Shown here piece by piece: positions 35,233 to 44,450 of a stretch of DNA of 64,000 nucleotides. The translations under genes were made by a program, and so were the position numbers. The notes beneath the pieces are model-generated. The model saw nothing but the letters and a program-made list of their open reading frames with translations, ran no database searches and had not been told where the DNA came from. Within the stretch, counting starts at the first letter, position 1. The number at the start of each line of letters is the position of its first letter. Origin of the DNA: Solidesulfovibrio sp. (lineage in GTDB: Bacteria > Desulfobacterota > Desulfovibrionia > Desulfovibrionales > Desulfovibrionaceae); contig NZ_JBCFBA010000007.1 of the NCBI RefSeq assembly GCF_038562415.1, positions 62,001 to 126,000 of the forward strand. The letters are read 5' to 3'.

Positions 35233-35316
35233 CCACCTCCCCCCTTCCGGGGGGTCCGGGGGGGATGATCCCCCCCGGTGGAGGTGGGTCCGGGAGGAGG
35301 CAACGCCTCCTCCCGG
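35233..35316. repeat. Nested G/C palindromes between glgB and pdxA
   Basis: An 84-base structure. The outer arms CCACCTCC (35233-35240) and GGAGGTGG (35280-35287) enclose two hairpins: CCCCCC-ttcc-GGGGGG (35239-35254) and CCGGGGGGG-atgat-CCCCCCCGG (35256-35278). Beside it is a perfect 12-bp hairpin CCGGGAGGAGGC-aac-GCCTCCTCCCGG (35290-35316), ending three bases before the glgB stop codon. There is no T-run. Such compound GC palindromes after genes look like a dispersed intergenic repeat that may also end or stabilise transcripts. Confidence 0.7.
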
Positions 35317-35318
35317 TC

Positions 35319-37244
35319 TTACTCCGGCGTCAACGCGACGGCGGCCAGGGGGGGGAGCGTCAGGGAGAGGTAGTGGGGCCAGCCGCCGTAGGTGGCGGGC
35401 CGGGCCATGACGCCGCCGCCGTTGCCGATGTCCGTGCCGCCGAAAAAGGCGGAATCGGAATTGAAGATCTCCTTCCAGAAACCCGGCGCGCGGCAGCCCA
35501 CGTCGTAGTTTTCGCGGGCCACGGGCGTGAAGTTGAAGGCCCACAGGATGGGCGGGGCGCCTTGCGCCTTGCGCAGGAAGGTGATGACCGAGGAGGTGTA
35601 ATCCGACAGGTCCACCCACTCGAAACCGGTCCAGTCGTTGTCGCGGGCGTGCATGGCCGGCCAGGCCCGGTGCAGGGCATTGAGGGTCCGCACCAGGTCC
35701 ATGGCCCCCCGGTGGCTGGGGAATTCCGTGAGCACCCAGTCCAGTTCCTCCCGGGCGTTCCATTCCTTCCACTGGCCGAACTCGCAGCCCATGAACAGCA
35801 GCTTCTTGCCCGGGTGGGCCCACATGTACGACAGGAACAGGCGCAGGTTGGCCATCTGCCGCCACTGGTCGCCGGGCATCTTGCCGACCAGCGACCCCTT
35901 GCCGTGGGTGACCTCGTCGTGGGACAGCGGCAGGACGAAGTTTTCGTGGAAGGCGTAGAGCATGGAAAAGGTCAACTGGTTCTGGTGGTAGGACCGGAAG
36001 ACGGGGTCCTTGGCGAAATAGTCCAGCGTATCGTTCATCCAGCCCATGTTCCACTTGAAGGTGAACCCGAGGCCCCCGGTGTAGACCGGGCGCGAGACGC
36101 CGGGCCAGGAGGTGGACTCCTCGGCGATCATGGCCGCGCCCGGGAAATGCTCGTGGACCACGACGTTGAGGTCGCGCAGGAACTCGATGGCTTCCAGATT
36201 CTCCTTGCCGCCGTACCTGTTGGGAACCCACTCCCCTTCCTTGCGGGAGTAGTCGAGGTAGAGCATGCTGGCCACGGCGTCGATGCGGATGCCGTCGATG
36301 TGGAATTCCTTGAACCAGTACAGGGCGTTGGCGAAAAGGAAGTTGCGCACCTCGTGGCGGCCGTAGTTGAAGACGTAGGTGCCCCAGTCCGGGTGTTCGC
36401 CCTGGCGCGGATCCTCGTGCTCGTAGAGCCCGGTGCCGTCGAAGCGGCCCAGGCCCCAGCTGTCCTTGGGGAAATGGCCGGGCACCCAGTCGAGGATGAC
36501 GCCGATGCCGGCCTGGTGGCAGGTGTCGATGAGCAGGCGCAGGTCCTCGGGCGTGCCGAAGCGCGAGGTCGGGGCGAAGTAGTGCCCGGTCTGGTAGCCC
36601 CAGGATTCGTCCAGGGGATGCTCGGCCAGGGGCATGAATTCGATGTGGGAAAAACCCAGGTCGCGCACGTAGGGCACGAGGTGTTCGGCCAGGTCGCGGT
36701 AGGAATAAAACGAGCCGTAGTCCTTGGTTTTCCAGCGCCAGGAACCGGCGTGGACCTCGTAGGCGGACACGGCGTCGTTTAGGGGCAGGCCGTTTTCCCG
36801 CCGGGCCTCCATCCAGGCGGCGTCGTTCCAGGCGTAGCCGTCGAGGCTCCAGGCGCGGGCGGCCACGCCGGGGCGCATCTCGGCGAACAGGGCGAAGGGG
36901 TCGGTTTTTTCCACGGTCTCGCCGTATTTGCCGGTCACGGCGAACTTGTAGAGCGTGCCGTGGGCGAAGCCCGGGATGTAGCCGGCCCACACGCCGGAGG
37001 CGGCCACGGGATGCAGGCCGTGGGCGCCCGGGGCCCAGGCGTTGAAATCGCCGACCACGGACACGGCCCGGGCGTTGGGCGCCCAGACGGCGAAGCGGTA
37101 GCCCGGGCCTTGCGGCCCGTCATGGGGATGGGCGCCGAGCACGCGGTAGAGGTCCCAGTGCTGTCCCTGGCCGAAAAGGTAGATGTCGAGCTCGCCGATG
37201 GTCACGGGCAGGCAGGACGTCGCGGTCGTGGGGCTGGCTGGCAT
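35319..37244 (-). CDS. glgB: 1,4-alpha-glucan branching enzyme
   Basis: A 641-residue GH13 branching enzyme. There is an N-terminal CBM48 region (YRVLGAHPHDGPQGPGYRFA, VWAPNARAVSVVGDFNAW) and a TIM barrel with DGIRIDAVASMLYLDYSR (nucleophile Asp), MIAEESTSWPG (acid Glu) and VLPLSHDEVTHGKGS (transition-state Asp). The ending is the usual C-terminal beta domain. It moves segments of alpha-1,4 glucan to alpha-1,6 positions in glycogen. The start has AAAGGAG upstream. It is 11 bases after glgA, in the same operon. The longer open frame continuing through glgA is a shadow. Confidence 0.97.
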   Translation of the reverse strand: MPASPTTATSCLPVTIGELDIYLFGQGQHWDLYRVLGAHPHDGPQGPGYRFAVWAPNARAVSVVGDFNAWAPGAHGLHPVAASGVWAGYIPGFAHGTLYKFAVTGKYGETVEKTDPFALFAEMRPGVAARAWSLDGYAWNDAAWMEARRENGLPLNDAVSAYEVHAGSWRWKTKDYGSFYSYRDLAEHLVPYVRDLGFSHIEFMPLAEHPLDESWGYQTGHYFAPTSRFGTPEDLRLLIDTCHQAGIGVILDWVPGHFPKDSWGLGRFDGTGLYEHEDPRQGEHPDWGTYVFNYGRHEVRNFLFANALYWFKEFHIDGIRIDAVASMLYLDYSRKEGEWVPNRYGGKENLEAIEFLRDLNVVVHEHFPGAAMIAEESTSWPGVSRPVYTGGLGFTFKWNMGWMNDTLDYFAKDPVFRSYHQNQLTFSMLYAFHENFVLPLSHDEVTHGKGSLVGKMPGDQWRQMANLRLFLSYMWAHPGKKLLFMGCEFGQWKEWNAREELDWVLTEFPSHRGAMDLVRTLNALHRAWPAMHARDNDWTGFEWVDLSDYTSSVITFLRKAQGAPPILWAFNFTPVARENYDVGCRAPGFWKEIFNSDSAFFGGTDIGNGGGVMARPATYGGWPHYLSLTLPPLAAVALTPE

Positions 37245-37255
37245 GGTGGGCTCCT

Positions 37256-38713
37256 TTAAATATCCGCCCCGAGTTCCCGATACAGGCTGATGTAGTTTTT
37301 GGCCGCCTTTTCCCAGGAATAGTCCGCCCGCATGGCCCGCCTGACCATGCCGCGCCACTCCCCGGGCTGCTCCCACAGGGCCACGGCGTCGCACACGGCC
37401 CGGAAGAACTGATCGGGGTCGGGTTCGCGGAAGGTGAAACCCGTGGCCTCGGGGTCGGGCCAGGACACGATGGTGTCGCGCAGCCCGCCCACGGCCGTGG
37501 CCACGGGCGGCGTGCCGAAGCGCAGGGCGTACATTTGCGTCAGCCCGCAGGGCTCGTAGCGCGAGGGCATCAGGAAAATGTCGGAGCCGGCCTGGATGCG
37601 GTGGGCCAGGTCCTCGGTGTAGCCGATGCGCACCACCAGCCTGCCGGGATAGGTCTCCATCATGTCGAGCAGCACGGCCTCGTAGTCGAGGCTGCCCTCG
37701 CCGAGCACCACCACGGCCACGTCCTTTTCCATGAGCCGGGCCATGATGTCGATGAGCAGGTCCACGCCCTTCTGGTCGCGGATGCGGCCGATGAACCCGA
37801 GGATGGGCCGCTTGAGGAAGCGGCGGTCGATGCCGAGTTCGGCCACGAGGTTGCGTTTGCAGATGTCCTTGCCCGACAAATCGTCGGGGCTGTAGATGCT
37901 TGGCAGGTAGCGGTCGTTTATCGGGTCCCAGACGGTGTAGTCGGCGCCGTTTAAAATGCCGCGCAGCCTGTCGGCCCGCTTGGTCAGGATGCCCTCCAGG
38001 CCGCAGCCGAACTGGGGATAGAGGATCTCCAGGGCGTAGGTGGGGCTGACGGTGGTGATGATGTCCGAGTAGGCGATGCCGGCCTTGAGCAGGTTGAAAT
38101 CGCCCCAGAACTCGGCCCCGTCCATGGTCCAGGCCTCGCGCGGCAACCCGCAGTCCCAGAAAAGCCGCGAGGCGAACCGGCCCTGGAAGGCCAGGTTGTG
38201 GATGGTCATGATGGTTTTGGTGTCGCGCCAGTAGGGGGCGCCGGGCCGCAGGAAGCGCAGATAGGCCGGCACCAGGGCGGCCTGCCAGTCGTGGGCGTGG
38301 ACGATGGCCGGGGCGCCGTCCAGGCGGCTGGCCCAGGCCATGGTGGCCCGGCAAAAGAAGATGAAGCGTTCGCAGTTGTCGAAATAGTCGCCGTCGTGGG
38401 TGTTGTAGTAGAAGCGGCGGTCGAAGTATTCGCCGCGCTGGACGAAATAGACCGGCACGTCGTCGCAGGTGGCGGTGTAGATGTCGGCCGTGATGGGCGC
38501 CCAGGGATAGCCGACGCGGATCTTGGAATAGATCAGGCGCAGTTGGTGGTCGCCGGTATTGAGCCGGCCGTAGTAGGGGGCGATCAGGGCGACGTTGACG
38601 CCCTGGCGCTTGAGTTCCTTGGGCAGCGCGCCCATGACGTCGCCAAGACCGCCGGTCTTGGAAAAGGGATATATCTCCGAAGCGACAAAGAGGACCTTGT
38701 GATGAAACTTCAT
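37256..38713 (-). CDS. glgA: Glycogen synthase (GT5)
   Basis: A 485-residue ADP-glucose-type starch/glycogen synthase. [16 protein letters not shown] at 19-34 is the donor-binding signature; [18 protein letters not shown] and [16 protein letters not shown] follow. The C-terminal GT-B half has [20 protein letters not shown] and [20 protein letters not shown] (catalytic E-x7-E region). GAGGAGCG precedes the ATG. Upstream is an intergenic region of 143 bases before the Nudix gene. With glgB this makes a minimal glycogen operon; glgC is not in the window, so the ADP-glucose supply is elsewhere. Confidence 0.97.
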   Translation of the reverse strand: MKFHHKVLFVASEIYPFSKTGGLGDVMGALPKELKRQGVNVALIAPYYGRLNTGDHQLRLIYSKIRVGYPWAPITADIYTATCDDVPVYFVQRGEYFDRRFYYNTHDGDYFDNCERFIFFCRATMAWASRLDGAPAIVHAHDWQAALVPAYLRFLRPGAPYWRDTKTIMTIHNLAFQGRFASRLFWDCGLPREAWTMDGAEFWGDFNLLKAGIAYSDIITTVSPTYALEILYPQFGCGLEGILTKRADRLRGILNGADYTVWDPINDRYLPSIYSPDDLSGKDICKRNLVAELGIDRRFLKRPILGFIGRIRDQKGVDLLIDIMARLMEKDVAVVVLGEGSLDYEAVLLDMMETYPGRLVVRIGYTEDLAHRIQAGSDIFLMPSRYEPCGLTQMYALRFGTPPVATAVGGLRDTIVSWPDPEATGFTFREPDPDQFFRAVCDAVALWEQPGEWRGMVRRAMRADYSWEKAAKNYISLYRELGADI

Positions 38714-38856
38714 CGCGCTCCTCGGCCTGGCCGGTTGCGTTCACGGGCGCAAAAGGCCCTGTCCCTGGCGAAGTCGGACGCCGTTGCCGCCTGTTCGTCG
38801 CGGCGCCCTTTCTCACGGCGGTTCGCCCGATTCCTTGCCGTCACCGAAACATCTTT

Positions 38857-39318
38857 TTATAACGGATTGACGTTGGTAAACAGCCTCGCATAATCATTGA
38901 CGATCCGCTCGTGGTCGAAGCACAGCGGCCTGGGCCATTGGCCGATGGGAAAGACGGCCACTTCCTTGGCGTCGTCGCCGGCGGCCAGTTCGTCGGGGTC
39001 GAGGGCCTGGGCGAGATAGACCACGCTCAAGGTATGCTGCCTGGGGTCGCGGGCCGGGTCGGAATAGACGCCCAAAAGCCCCGTCAGTTCCACCGTGAGC
39101 CCGGTTTCCTCCTTGGCCTCGCGGATGGCGGCTTTTTCGGCGCATTCGCCGTAGTCGACGAACCCGCCGGGCAAGGCCCAGCCGTGGGGTTCGTTGAGGC
39201 GCTTGACGAACACGACGCCGCGCCCCGGGATGTGGATGAGGGCATCGACCGTGGGCACGGGATTGCGGTAGTGGACCACGGGCTGGCCGCAATGGGGGCA
39301 GGGTTTGGTCAGGGCCAT
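38857..39318 (-). CDS. Nudix hydrolase with N-terminal zinc ribbon
   Basis: A 153-residue protein. The Nudix box is complete: GFVDYGECAEKAAIREAKEE followed by TGL (G-x5-E-x7-REUxEExGU). The N-terminus CPHCGQPVVHYRNP is a two-cysteine ribbon start found in NADH pyrophosphatase-like and related Nudix proteins; only one CxxC pair is present. The start at 39318 has GGAG upstream. It is convergent in style with its left neighbour glgA (same strand) and divergent from the GT9 gene. It may clean up nucleotide diphosphate sugars or NAD(H); the substrate is not determined by sequence. Confidence 0.88.
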   Translation of the reverse strand: MALTKPCPHCGQPVVHYRNPVPTVDALIHIPGRGVVFVKRLNEPHGWALPGGFVDYGECAEKAAIREAKEETGLTVELTGLLGVYSDPARDPRQHTLSVVYLAQALDPDELAAGDDAKEVAVFPIGQWPRPLCFDHERIVNDYARLFTNVNPL

Positions 39319-39442
39319 GCGTCATCGGCTCCGGGAGGGCCCGAGGCGCCCCCCCTTTTGGCCCGCCGACCGGGCGCGCGGGGAAAAGATGCCTCAAGCG
39401 TTTATAAAAAAACGTTTTTTCTTAACTGTGAGAGTACGCGAA

Positions 39443-40372
39443 ATGCAGTCCCCTGACAAGGTCGTTTTGGAACATGCCGGGGCACTTGGGGATTTTCTTC
39501 TGGCTTGGCCGTTTTTCCTGTCCCTGGCCCGGCATTTCCGGGAAATCCCGATCCTGCGGGCCGTGCCGCCGGCCCATGCGCCGTTTCTCGCGCCCTGGGC
39601 CGCGCCCTGCCCGCCGCCGATCCGCCGGGCCCTGGACGCCCGGTTCGCCGGCGAGGCCTGGCCGCCGGCCCTGGACCGGACCCTGGTCGCGCGCCCGGGC
39701 CTGGGCACGCGCCCGCCCGTGGCCGACAGCCCGTGGTTCTGGTTCGTTCCCGGCCTGGCCCCGGGGCGCGACGACTCCCCGGCCGAGCGCTACCGCCAGG
39801 CCCTGGACGCGCGGGGCATCGCCTTTGCCGCCGATTTCGCCGGCGTTTTTCGGCAACATTTCGGCGGCCATGCGCCCCAGGGGGACACGGCGCTGCTGTT
39901 TCCCGGGGCCGGGCACGCGGACAAGGCCTGGCCCCTGGACCGGTTCGAGCGGCTGGCCGCGTTGCTGCGGGAGCGCGGCCTGCGGCCGGTGTATGTCGTG
40001 GGGCCGGTGGAACGCGACCGGGGCATCGTGCCGCGCCGGGGGGAGGTCCTCGAACCGGAAAGCCTGGAGGCGCTTTCGGCGGCGCTGTGCGCGGCCCGTT
40101 TCGTGATCGGCCCGGACAGCGGCCCCCTGCACCTGGCCGGCCTGCACGGCGTGCCCGGCCTGGCCCTTTTCGGCCCGACCTCGCCCCGCCAGTGGGGGCC
40201 GCTCGGCCTGGACGTGGTCACGGCGGGCCTGGCCTGCGCGCCCTGCACCGCCGTGACCTCGGGCGCCTTCGCCCCGGGCTGCGCCCGGCCGCTGCCGTGC
40301 CTGGCCGGGATCACGGCCGAGGCGGTCCTCGCCCGGCTACGGCAGCTCGACCTGGTATCCGGCCCCCCCTAG
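39443..40372 (+). CDS. Family 9 glycosyltransferase (heptosyltransferase-like)
   Basis: A 309-residue GT9 protein, the family of LPS core heptosyltransferases. The start at 39443 gives SPDKVVLEHAGALGDFLLAW, the expected N-terminal G-x-GD-like motif (AGALGDFL). The C-terminal half has LLFPGAGHADKAWPLDRFER, FVIGPDSGPLHLAGLHGVPG and LALFGPTSPRQWGPLG, the donor-binding region. A longer in-frame start at 39389 is possible. It is divergent from the Nudix gene. Its 3' end overlaps the YrdC gene by 36 bases on the other strand. Likely role: adding a heptose or similar sugar to lipopolysaccharide. Confidence 0.87.
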   Translation: MQSPDKVVLEHAGALGDFLLAWPFFLSLARHFREIPILRAVPPAHAPFLAPWAAPCPPPIRRALDARFAGEAWPPALDRTLVARPGLGTRPPVADSPWFWFVPGLAPGRDDSPAERYRQALDARGIAFAADFAGVFRQHFGGHAPQGDTALLFPGAGHADKAWPLDRFERLAALLRERGLRPVYVVGPVERDRGIVPRRGEVLEPESLEALSAALCAARFVIGPDSGPLHLAGLHGVPGLALFGPTSPRQWGPLGLDVVTAGLACAPCTAVTSGAFAPGCARPLPCLAGITAEAVLARLRQLDLVSGPP

Positions 40373-41011
40373 GGCGGCCGCCGTCACCGGGCCCTGGCGG
40401 AAAATCCGCAACCGCTTCGCCCCGAGCAGGCCGGCCACGGTGGAGGCCAAGCCCCCGCCGGGCGGCGGCCCCTCGGCGACGAGCCCGTCGGAGGCGGCAA
40501 CGACCGCCGCATCGAGGTCCTCGGCCCGGGCCGCCGGGGGATTGCCGCTGACGTTGGCGCTCGTGGCCACCAGCGCCCCGCCGGCCAGCCGGCACAAGGC
40601 CGCCGCGACCGGATGGGGCGTGAACCGCACCGACACCATGCCCCGCCCGTCCGCGACCAGCGCCGGGAGCCGCGCCCGGCACGGCACGACCAGCGACAGC
40701 GGCCCCGGCCAGAACCGCCCGGCCAGTTCCAGGAAATCCTCGCCAAGCGGCCCGTCCAGAAAACCCCGCTCCACCACGCCGGCAAGCTGGGCCATCTCGC
40801 CGATCAGAAGCGGCAAGGGCTTGGTCGCCGGCCGGGCCTTGATGGCCGCGACGCGCTCCAGGGCGGCCCCGCAATCGGCCAGCGCCCCCAGGGCGAAAAA
40901 GGTCTCCGTGGGATAGACCACGCAGCCGCCGGCGCGCAGCCGGCGCGCCGCGGCGGGGATGTCGATGGAGGGCAGAGGCGGCATGGCGGATATGGGGGGC
41001 ATGGGGGGCAT
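40337..41011 (-). CDS. YrdC/Sua5-domain threonylcarbamoyl-AMP synthase
   Basis: A 224-residue protein with a YrdC domain, which makes threonylcarbamoyl-AMP for the t6A modification of tRNA. Motifs are AGGCVVYPTETFFALGALAD, KARPATKPLPLLIG, FWPGPLSLVVPCRARLP and VRFTPHPVA, then ALVATSANVSGNPPA. The start region carries four in-frame ATG codons in a tandem ATGCCCCCC run (40984-41011). The outermost, 41011, is preferred because GGAGG lies 11 bases upstream. It shares the 3' end with the convergent GT9 gene. A TsaE partner lies at 44916-45422 on the other strand, so two steps of the t6A pathway are within 5 kb. Confidence 0.87.
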   Translation of the reverse strand: MPPMPPISAMPPLPSIDIPAAARRLRAGGCVVYPTETFFALGALADCGAALERVAAIKARPATKPLPLLIGEMAQLAGVVERGFLDGPLGEDFLELAGRFWPGPLSLVVPCRARLPALVADGRGMVSVRFTPHPVAAALCRLAGGALVATSANVSGNPPAARAEDLDAAVVAASDGLVAEGPPPGGGLASTVAGLLGAKRLRIFRQGPVTAAALGGAGYQVELP

Positions 41012-41172
41012 GGGCAAGAAGCCTCCGGCGGCCAGGAGGGACGCGGCCCCTCCTGGACCTCCCGCATGGAAGAAAGCCGCATGGAGCGCCGCGGTCCGGT
41101 CGATGGACTTTTGGTCGGGGTTTCCGTAGTGCGGAAGGCAACCTACCATCAATGCAATCAAGGGAAAAGGCC

Positions 41173-42873
41173 ATGCCGCCAGCCAACGATTTTTCGTCCT
41201 TGCCGCCCCTGCCCGCGCCGGCACCGGGCTTTGTGGCCGCCATGTGCGATGCCCTGCCCATCTGGGCGCTCACCAGCGAGCAAAGGGAGCTGCGGCTGTC
41301 GCTGTGCCGCATCCTGCTCGGGCGAAACAATTCCGACGGCCTGGCCGCCGCCCAGGGCCTGCTGGCCTTGAGCTTCCAGGAAGACCCCTTCGACGCGCCA
41401 AGCCTGGCCCTGCTGGCCGAGGCCGAGGCCAAACACCCCTTCCTGCCCCCCAGGCAGGCGGCCATGGCCCGCCTGGTGGCCGCCGCCCTGGCGGACATTC
41501 CCGACGACGTCCCCTTCGAGGCCATCCGGGCCGGCGGCGACACGGACCTTATTGCCCGCTACCTGGAGGTGGCGGCCAAGGATAAGGCGCATGGCCTGGC
41601 CCGGCTGGCCCCGGCCTTTGGCAGCCTGTGCCGGCTGCCCGACGCCGACCTGGCCGGGCGGCTCCTCGACGGCTTCGCCCCGCACCTGCCCGGGACGCTT
41701 TTCGCCCGGCTGTCGGCGGAACTGGCCTTCCTGCGCGGGACACCCGAGGCCGCCCTCAAGGCCCTGGCCGGCCTGGACCCCACGGCCTGGGGCCTTTTCG
41801 CCGCCATCGCCGCCTCCCGCGCCCTGGAACACCTGGGGGCGCGCAGGCAGGCCCTGGCCGCCTGCCTGGCCGCCCGGGCCGTCCTGCCCCAACACGTCAA
41901 CCTGACGCTGCGGGCCTTCGCGCTGGCCCAAGCCCGTCCCGCCGCCGCGCCGGCCCAACGGGACGAGGCGGCGGTGTGCCTGTATTCCATGAACAAGGCC
42001 GGGCTGTTTCGCGAATGCCTGGCCCACCTGGCCGCAACGGACCTCGGCGGGGCGCTGGTCGCCGTGCTGGACAACGGTTCGACCGACGACACGCCCGCGG
42101 TTGTGGCCGAGGCGGCGAAGCGCTTCCCCGAGGGCCGTTTCCTGTCCGTGCGCCTGCCGGTCAATATCGGCGCCCCGGGCGCGCGCAACTGGCTGCTCGC
42201 CCGGCCCGAGGTGGCCGCCTGCCGGCACGTGGCCTTTCTCGACGACGACGCCTTTCCCCAGGCCGACTGGCTCTCGCGCCTTCTGGAAACCGCCCGGGCC
42301 CATCCCGAGGCCGGGACCATCGGCTGCGCCATCGTGGACGTGGATGCGCCGCGCGACCATCAGGCCGCCGACTTCAACCTGTTTCCGCCCGAGATGGGCG
42401 CACAGAGCCTGCCGGAGACCCGCGAGCGGCTGTTCGTGTGCGAGCCCTGCCGGGGCGCGGCCGATTACGGCCTGTACGCCTACACCCGCCCCTGCCTGTC
42501 GGTTTCGGGCTGCTGCCATCTGCTGCCCCGGCGCACCATCGAGGCCGTGGGCGGCTTCGACATCCGCTTCAACCCCACCCAGTTCGACGACCTCGACCGG
42601 GACATCCGCTCGTTTCTGGCCGGCGCGCCCTGTGTCTATGACGGCACGGTGCGCGTGGGGCACAAGCAGGGATCGAGCCTGGCCGTGGCCCAGACCCAGG
42701 GGCAAGTGGCCCAGGTCGTGGGCAACAAGATCAAGCTCGAATACAAGGTGTCCGACGCCGAGGCGGACCGGCTGTGGCGGGAGAACCTGGCCCTTCTCGG
42801 CCGGGACCTGCTGGCCAAGGACGCGGCCGTGGGCGAACTGGCCCGGGCCGTCGCGGCCAAACCGACGGCCTGA
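41173..42873 (+). CDS. Family 2 glycosyltransferase with helical N-terminal region
   Basis: A 566-residue protein. Residues 1-265 are Ala/Leu-rich and helical, with a repeat-like pattern that may be TPR-type. A GT2 domain follows: EAAVCLYSMNKAGLFRECLA, VAVLDNGSTDDTPAVVAEA, PVNIGAPGARNWLLARPEVA and the metal motif HVAFLDDDAFPQADWLSRL, then GCCHLLPRRTIEAVGGFDIR. Start ATG 41173 has AAGGGAAAAGG upstream; ATG 41152 is an alternative. It is divergent from the YrdC gene. Cys residues in CEPCRGAADYG and SGCCH are unusual. A role in envelope glycan synthesis is likely; donor and acceptor are unknown. Confidence 0.8.
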   Translation: MPPANDFSSLPPLPAPAPGFVAAMCDALPIWALTSEQRELRLSLCRILLGRNNSDGLAAAQGLLALSFQEDPFDAPSLALLAEAEAKHPFLPPRQAAMARLVAAALADIPDDVPFEAIRAGGDTDLIARYLEVAAKDKAHGLARLAPAFGSLCRLPDADLAGRLLDGFAPHLPGTLFARLSAELAFLRGTPEAALKALAGLDPTAWGLFAAIAASRALEHLGARRQALAACLAARAVLPQHVNLTLRAFALAQARPAAAPAQRDEAAVCLYSMNKAGLFRECLAHLAATDLGGALVAVLDNGSTDDTPAVVAEAAKRFPEGRFLSVRLPVNIGAPGARNWLLARPEVAACRHVAFLDDDAFPQADWLSRLLETARAHPEAGTIGCAIVDVDAPRDHQAADFNLFPPEMGAQSLPETRERLFVCEPCRGAADYGLYAYTRPCLSVSGCCHLLPRRTIEAVGGFDIRFNPTQFDDLDRDIRSFLAGAPCVYDGTVRVGHKQGSSLAVAQTQGQVAQVVGNKIKLEYKVSDAEADRLWRENLALLGRDLLAKDAAVGELARAVAAKPTA

Positions 42874-42900
42874 CCCGCGCCCGGGCAACGGAGGCAGCCT

Positions 42901-44448
42901 ATGCCACTTCTCGATGACCGTTATTTCGACCCCCTGCCCACGCCGGCCGAGATCGCCGGCTGGGACGCGGCCAGCCTGGCCGAATGCGGCATGTCCTTTC
43001 TGGCGCTCATGGAAAACGCCAGCCGCGAGGCCATGCACGGGCTTGTCAGCGAAATCGGCGCCGTGCGGGGCAAGGACGTGCTGCTTCTGGCCGGCCCGGG
43101 CAACAACGGCGGCGATGCCGTGGCCCTGGCCCGGCACCTGGCCGGCCGGGGGGCCAAGGTGCGCCTGGCCCTGGCCCGGCCGCGCACCCGCTACAAGGGC
43201 GCGGCCGGCTACAACGCCCGGCTCGCGGCCAGGTTGGGCCTGCCCATGCTGCCCCTGGCCAAGGTCGACTGGCGCACGTCCGAAGCTCCGGACGTGCTCG
43301 TGGACGGCCTGCTCGGCACGGGCTTCGCCGGACAGCTGCGGCCGGAACTGGCGGCCGTGGTCGAGGCGGTCAATGCCCTGGCCGGCAAATCCTACATCTA
43401 CGCCCTGGACATTCCGTCCGGACTTTCCGGCCAATCGGGCCGGCCCTCGCCCGTGGCCGTGCGGGCGACGGCCACCGTGGCCTTCGAGGCGGCCAAGACC
43501 GGCCTGGTCACGGCCGAGGCCGCGCCCTACGTGGGCAAGCTGCTCGTGCGCGAGATCGGCATTCCGCCCATCGTCAAGGAGCGCCATCCCTGCCGGGCTT
43601 ACCGCATCGCCCCGGGCATCATGGGCGCCCGGGGCGGCGTCCCGCCGACGCTGCACAAGGGCAGCGCCGGCCGGGTGGTGGTGGTCGGCGGCAGCAGAGG
43701 GCTTACGGGCGCGCCGCTGCTGGCGGCGCTTGGCGCCTTGCGCTCGGGCGCGGGGCTGGTCAGCGTGGCCTGCCCCGGGGCGGTGGAGATCGCGCTCAAG
43801 GCCGGCTTTCCCGACGTCATGACCATGCCGATCGGCGCGGGCGGACATTTCACGGCCGCCGACGCCCCGGCCGTGCGCGCCTTCTGCGCCGGGGCCGGGG
43901 CGGTGGCCCTGGGGCCGGGCCTGGGCCGGCACGGGGAGACGGCGGAGTTCCTGGAAGCCCTGCTGCCCCTGCCCTGCCGGCTGGTGCTCGACGCCGACGG
44001 GCTGTATGCCCTGGCCAACACGCCGGGGCTGGCCGCCAGGCTGTCCCCGGAAACGGTCCTCACGCCCCATCCCGGCGAGGCGGCCCGGCTTCTCGGCACG
44101 GACATCGCCACGGTGGAGGCCGACCGCTACGCCTGCGCCCGGGAACTGGCCGCGCGCTTCGGCGCCGTGGCCGTGCTCAAGGGGCCGGCCACGGTTGTCG
44201 CCGCGCCGGACGGCACGGTGGCCGTCTCGCCGGTGATTGCCCCCAACCTGGCCGTGGGCGGCTCCGGGGACGTCTTGTCCGGGCTTGCCGCCGCGCTTTG
44301 TTGCGGCCCGCATTCCCCCTTGCTTGCCGCCTGCCTTGCGGTGTATTGGCATGGGCTTGGCGGCGCGCGCCTTGCCGCCGCCTACCCCATGCGGGGCAAC
44401 CTGGCTTCGGAAATCGCCGACATGCTGCCCCGGACCCTCACGGAGTGA
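42901..44448 (+). CDS. nnr: Bifunctional NAD(P)H-hydrate epimerase / dehydratase
   Basis: A 515-residue two-domain repair enzyme for hydrated NAD(P)H. The N-terminal YjeF_N epimerase (about 1-215) has MSFLALMENASREAM, LLLAGPGNNGGDAVALARHL and YALDIPSGLSG. The C-terminal carbohydrate-kinase-like dehydratase (about 230-510) has GRVVVVGGSRGLTGAPLLAA, VALGPGLGR, LTPHPGEAARLLGT and LAVGGSGDVLSGLAAAL. It is 28 bases after the GT2 gene and two bases before the CBS gene, in a run of five plus-strand genes. The nnr-tsaE neighbourhood is conserved in many bacteria, here with a CBS protein between them. Confidence 0.95.
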   Translation: MPLLDDRYFDPLPTPAEIAGWDAASLAECGMSFLALMENASREAMHGLVSEIGAVRGKDVLLLAGPGNNGGDAVALARHLAGRGAKVRLALARPRTRYKGAAGYNARLAARLGLPMLPLAKVDWRTSEAPDVLVDGLLGTGFAGQLRPELAAVVEAVNALAGKSYIYALDIPSGLSGQSGRPSPVAVRATATVAFEAAKTGLVTAEAAPYVGKLLVREIGIPPIVKERHPCRAYRIAPGIMGARGGVPPTLHKGSAGRVVVVGGSRGLTGAPLLAALGALRSGAGLVSVACPGAVEIALKAGFPDVMTMPIGAGGHFTAADAPAVRAFCAGAGAVALGPGLGRHGETAEFLEALLPLPCRLVLDADGLYALANTPGLAARLSPETVLTPHPGEAARLLGTDIATVEADRYACARELAARFGAVAVLKGPATVVAAPDGTVAVSPVIAPNLAVGGSGDVLSGLAAALCCGPHSPLLAACLAVYWHGLGGARLAAAYPMRGNLASEIADMLPRTLTE

Positions 44449-44450
44449 CC

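Noticed and set aside
35233-35316. CRISPR-like array
   Set aside because: The elements are palindromes of different length without equal spacers; they form one folded structure.
35278-35320. An ordinary rho-independent terminator for glgB
   Set aside because: The stem is strong but no T-run follows. Classified as a repeat with possible terminator function.
35319-38816. Continuous minus-strand frame linking glgB into glgA
   Set aside because: glgA is read in another frame with all GT5 motifs, and glgB has its own start at 37244 with AAAGGAG. There is no fusion.
41158-44352. A minus-strand frame of more than 1000 codons across the GT2 and nnr genes
   Set aside because: Composition is Gly/Arg/Gln/His-rich with no start site or domain; it is a shadow of the plus-strand genes.
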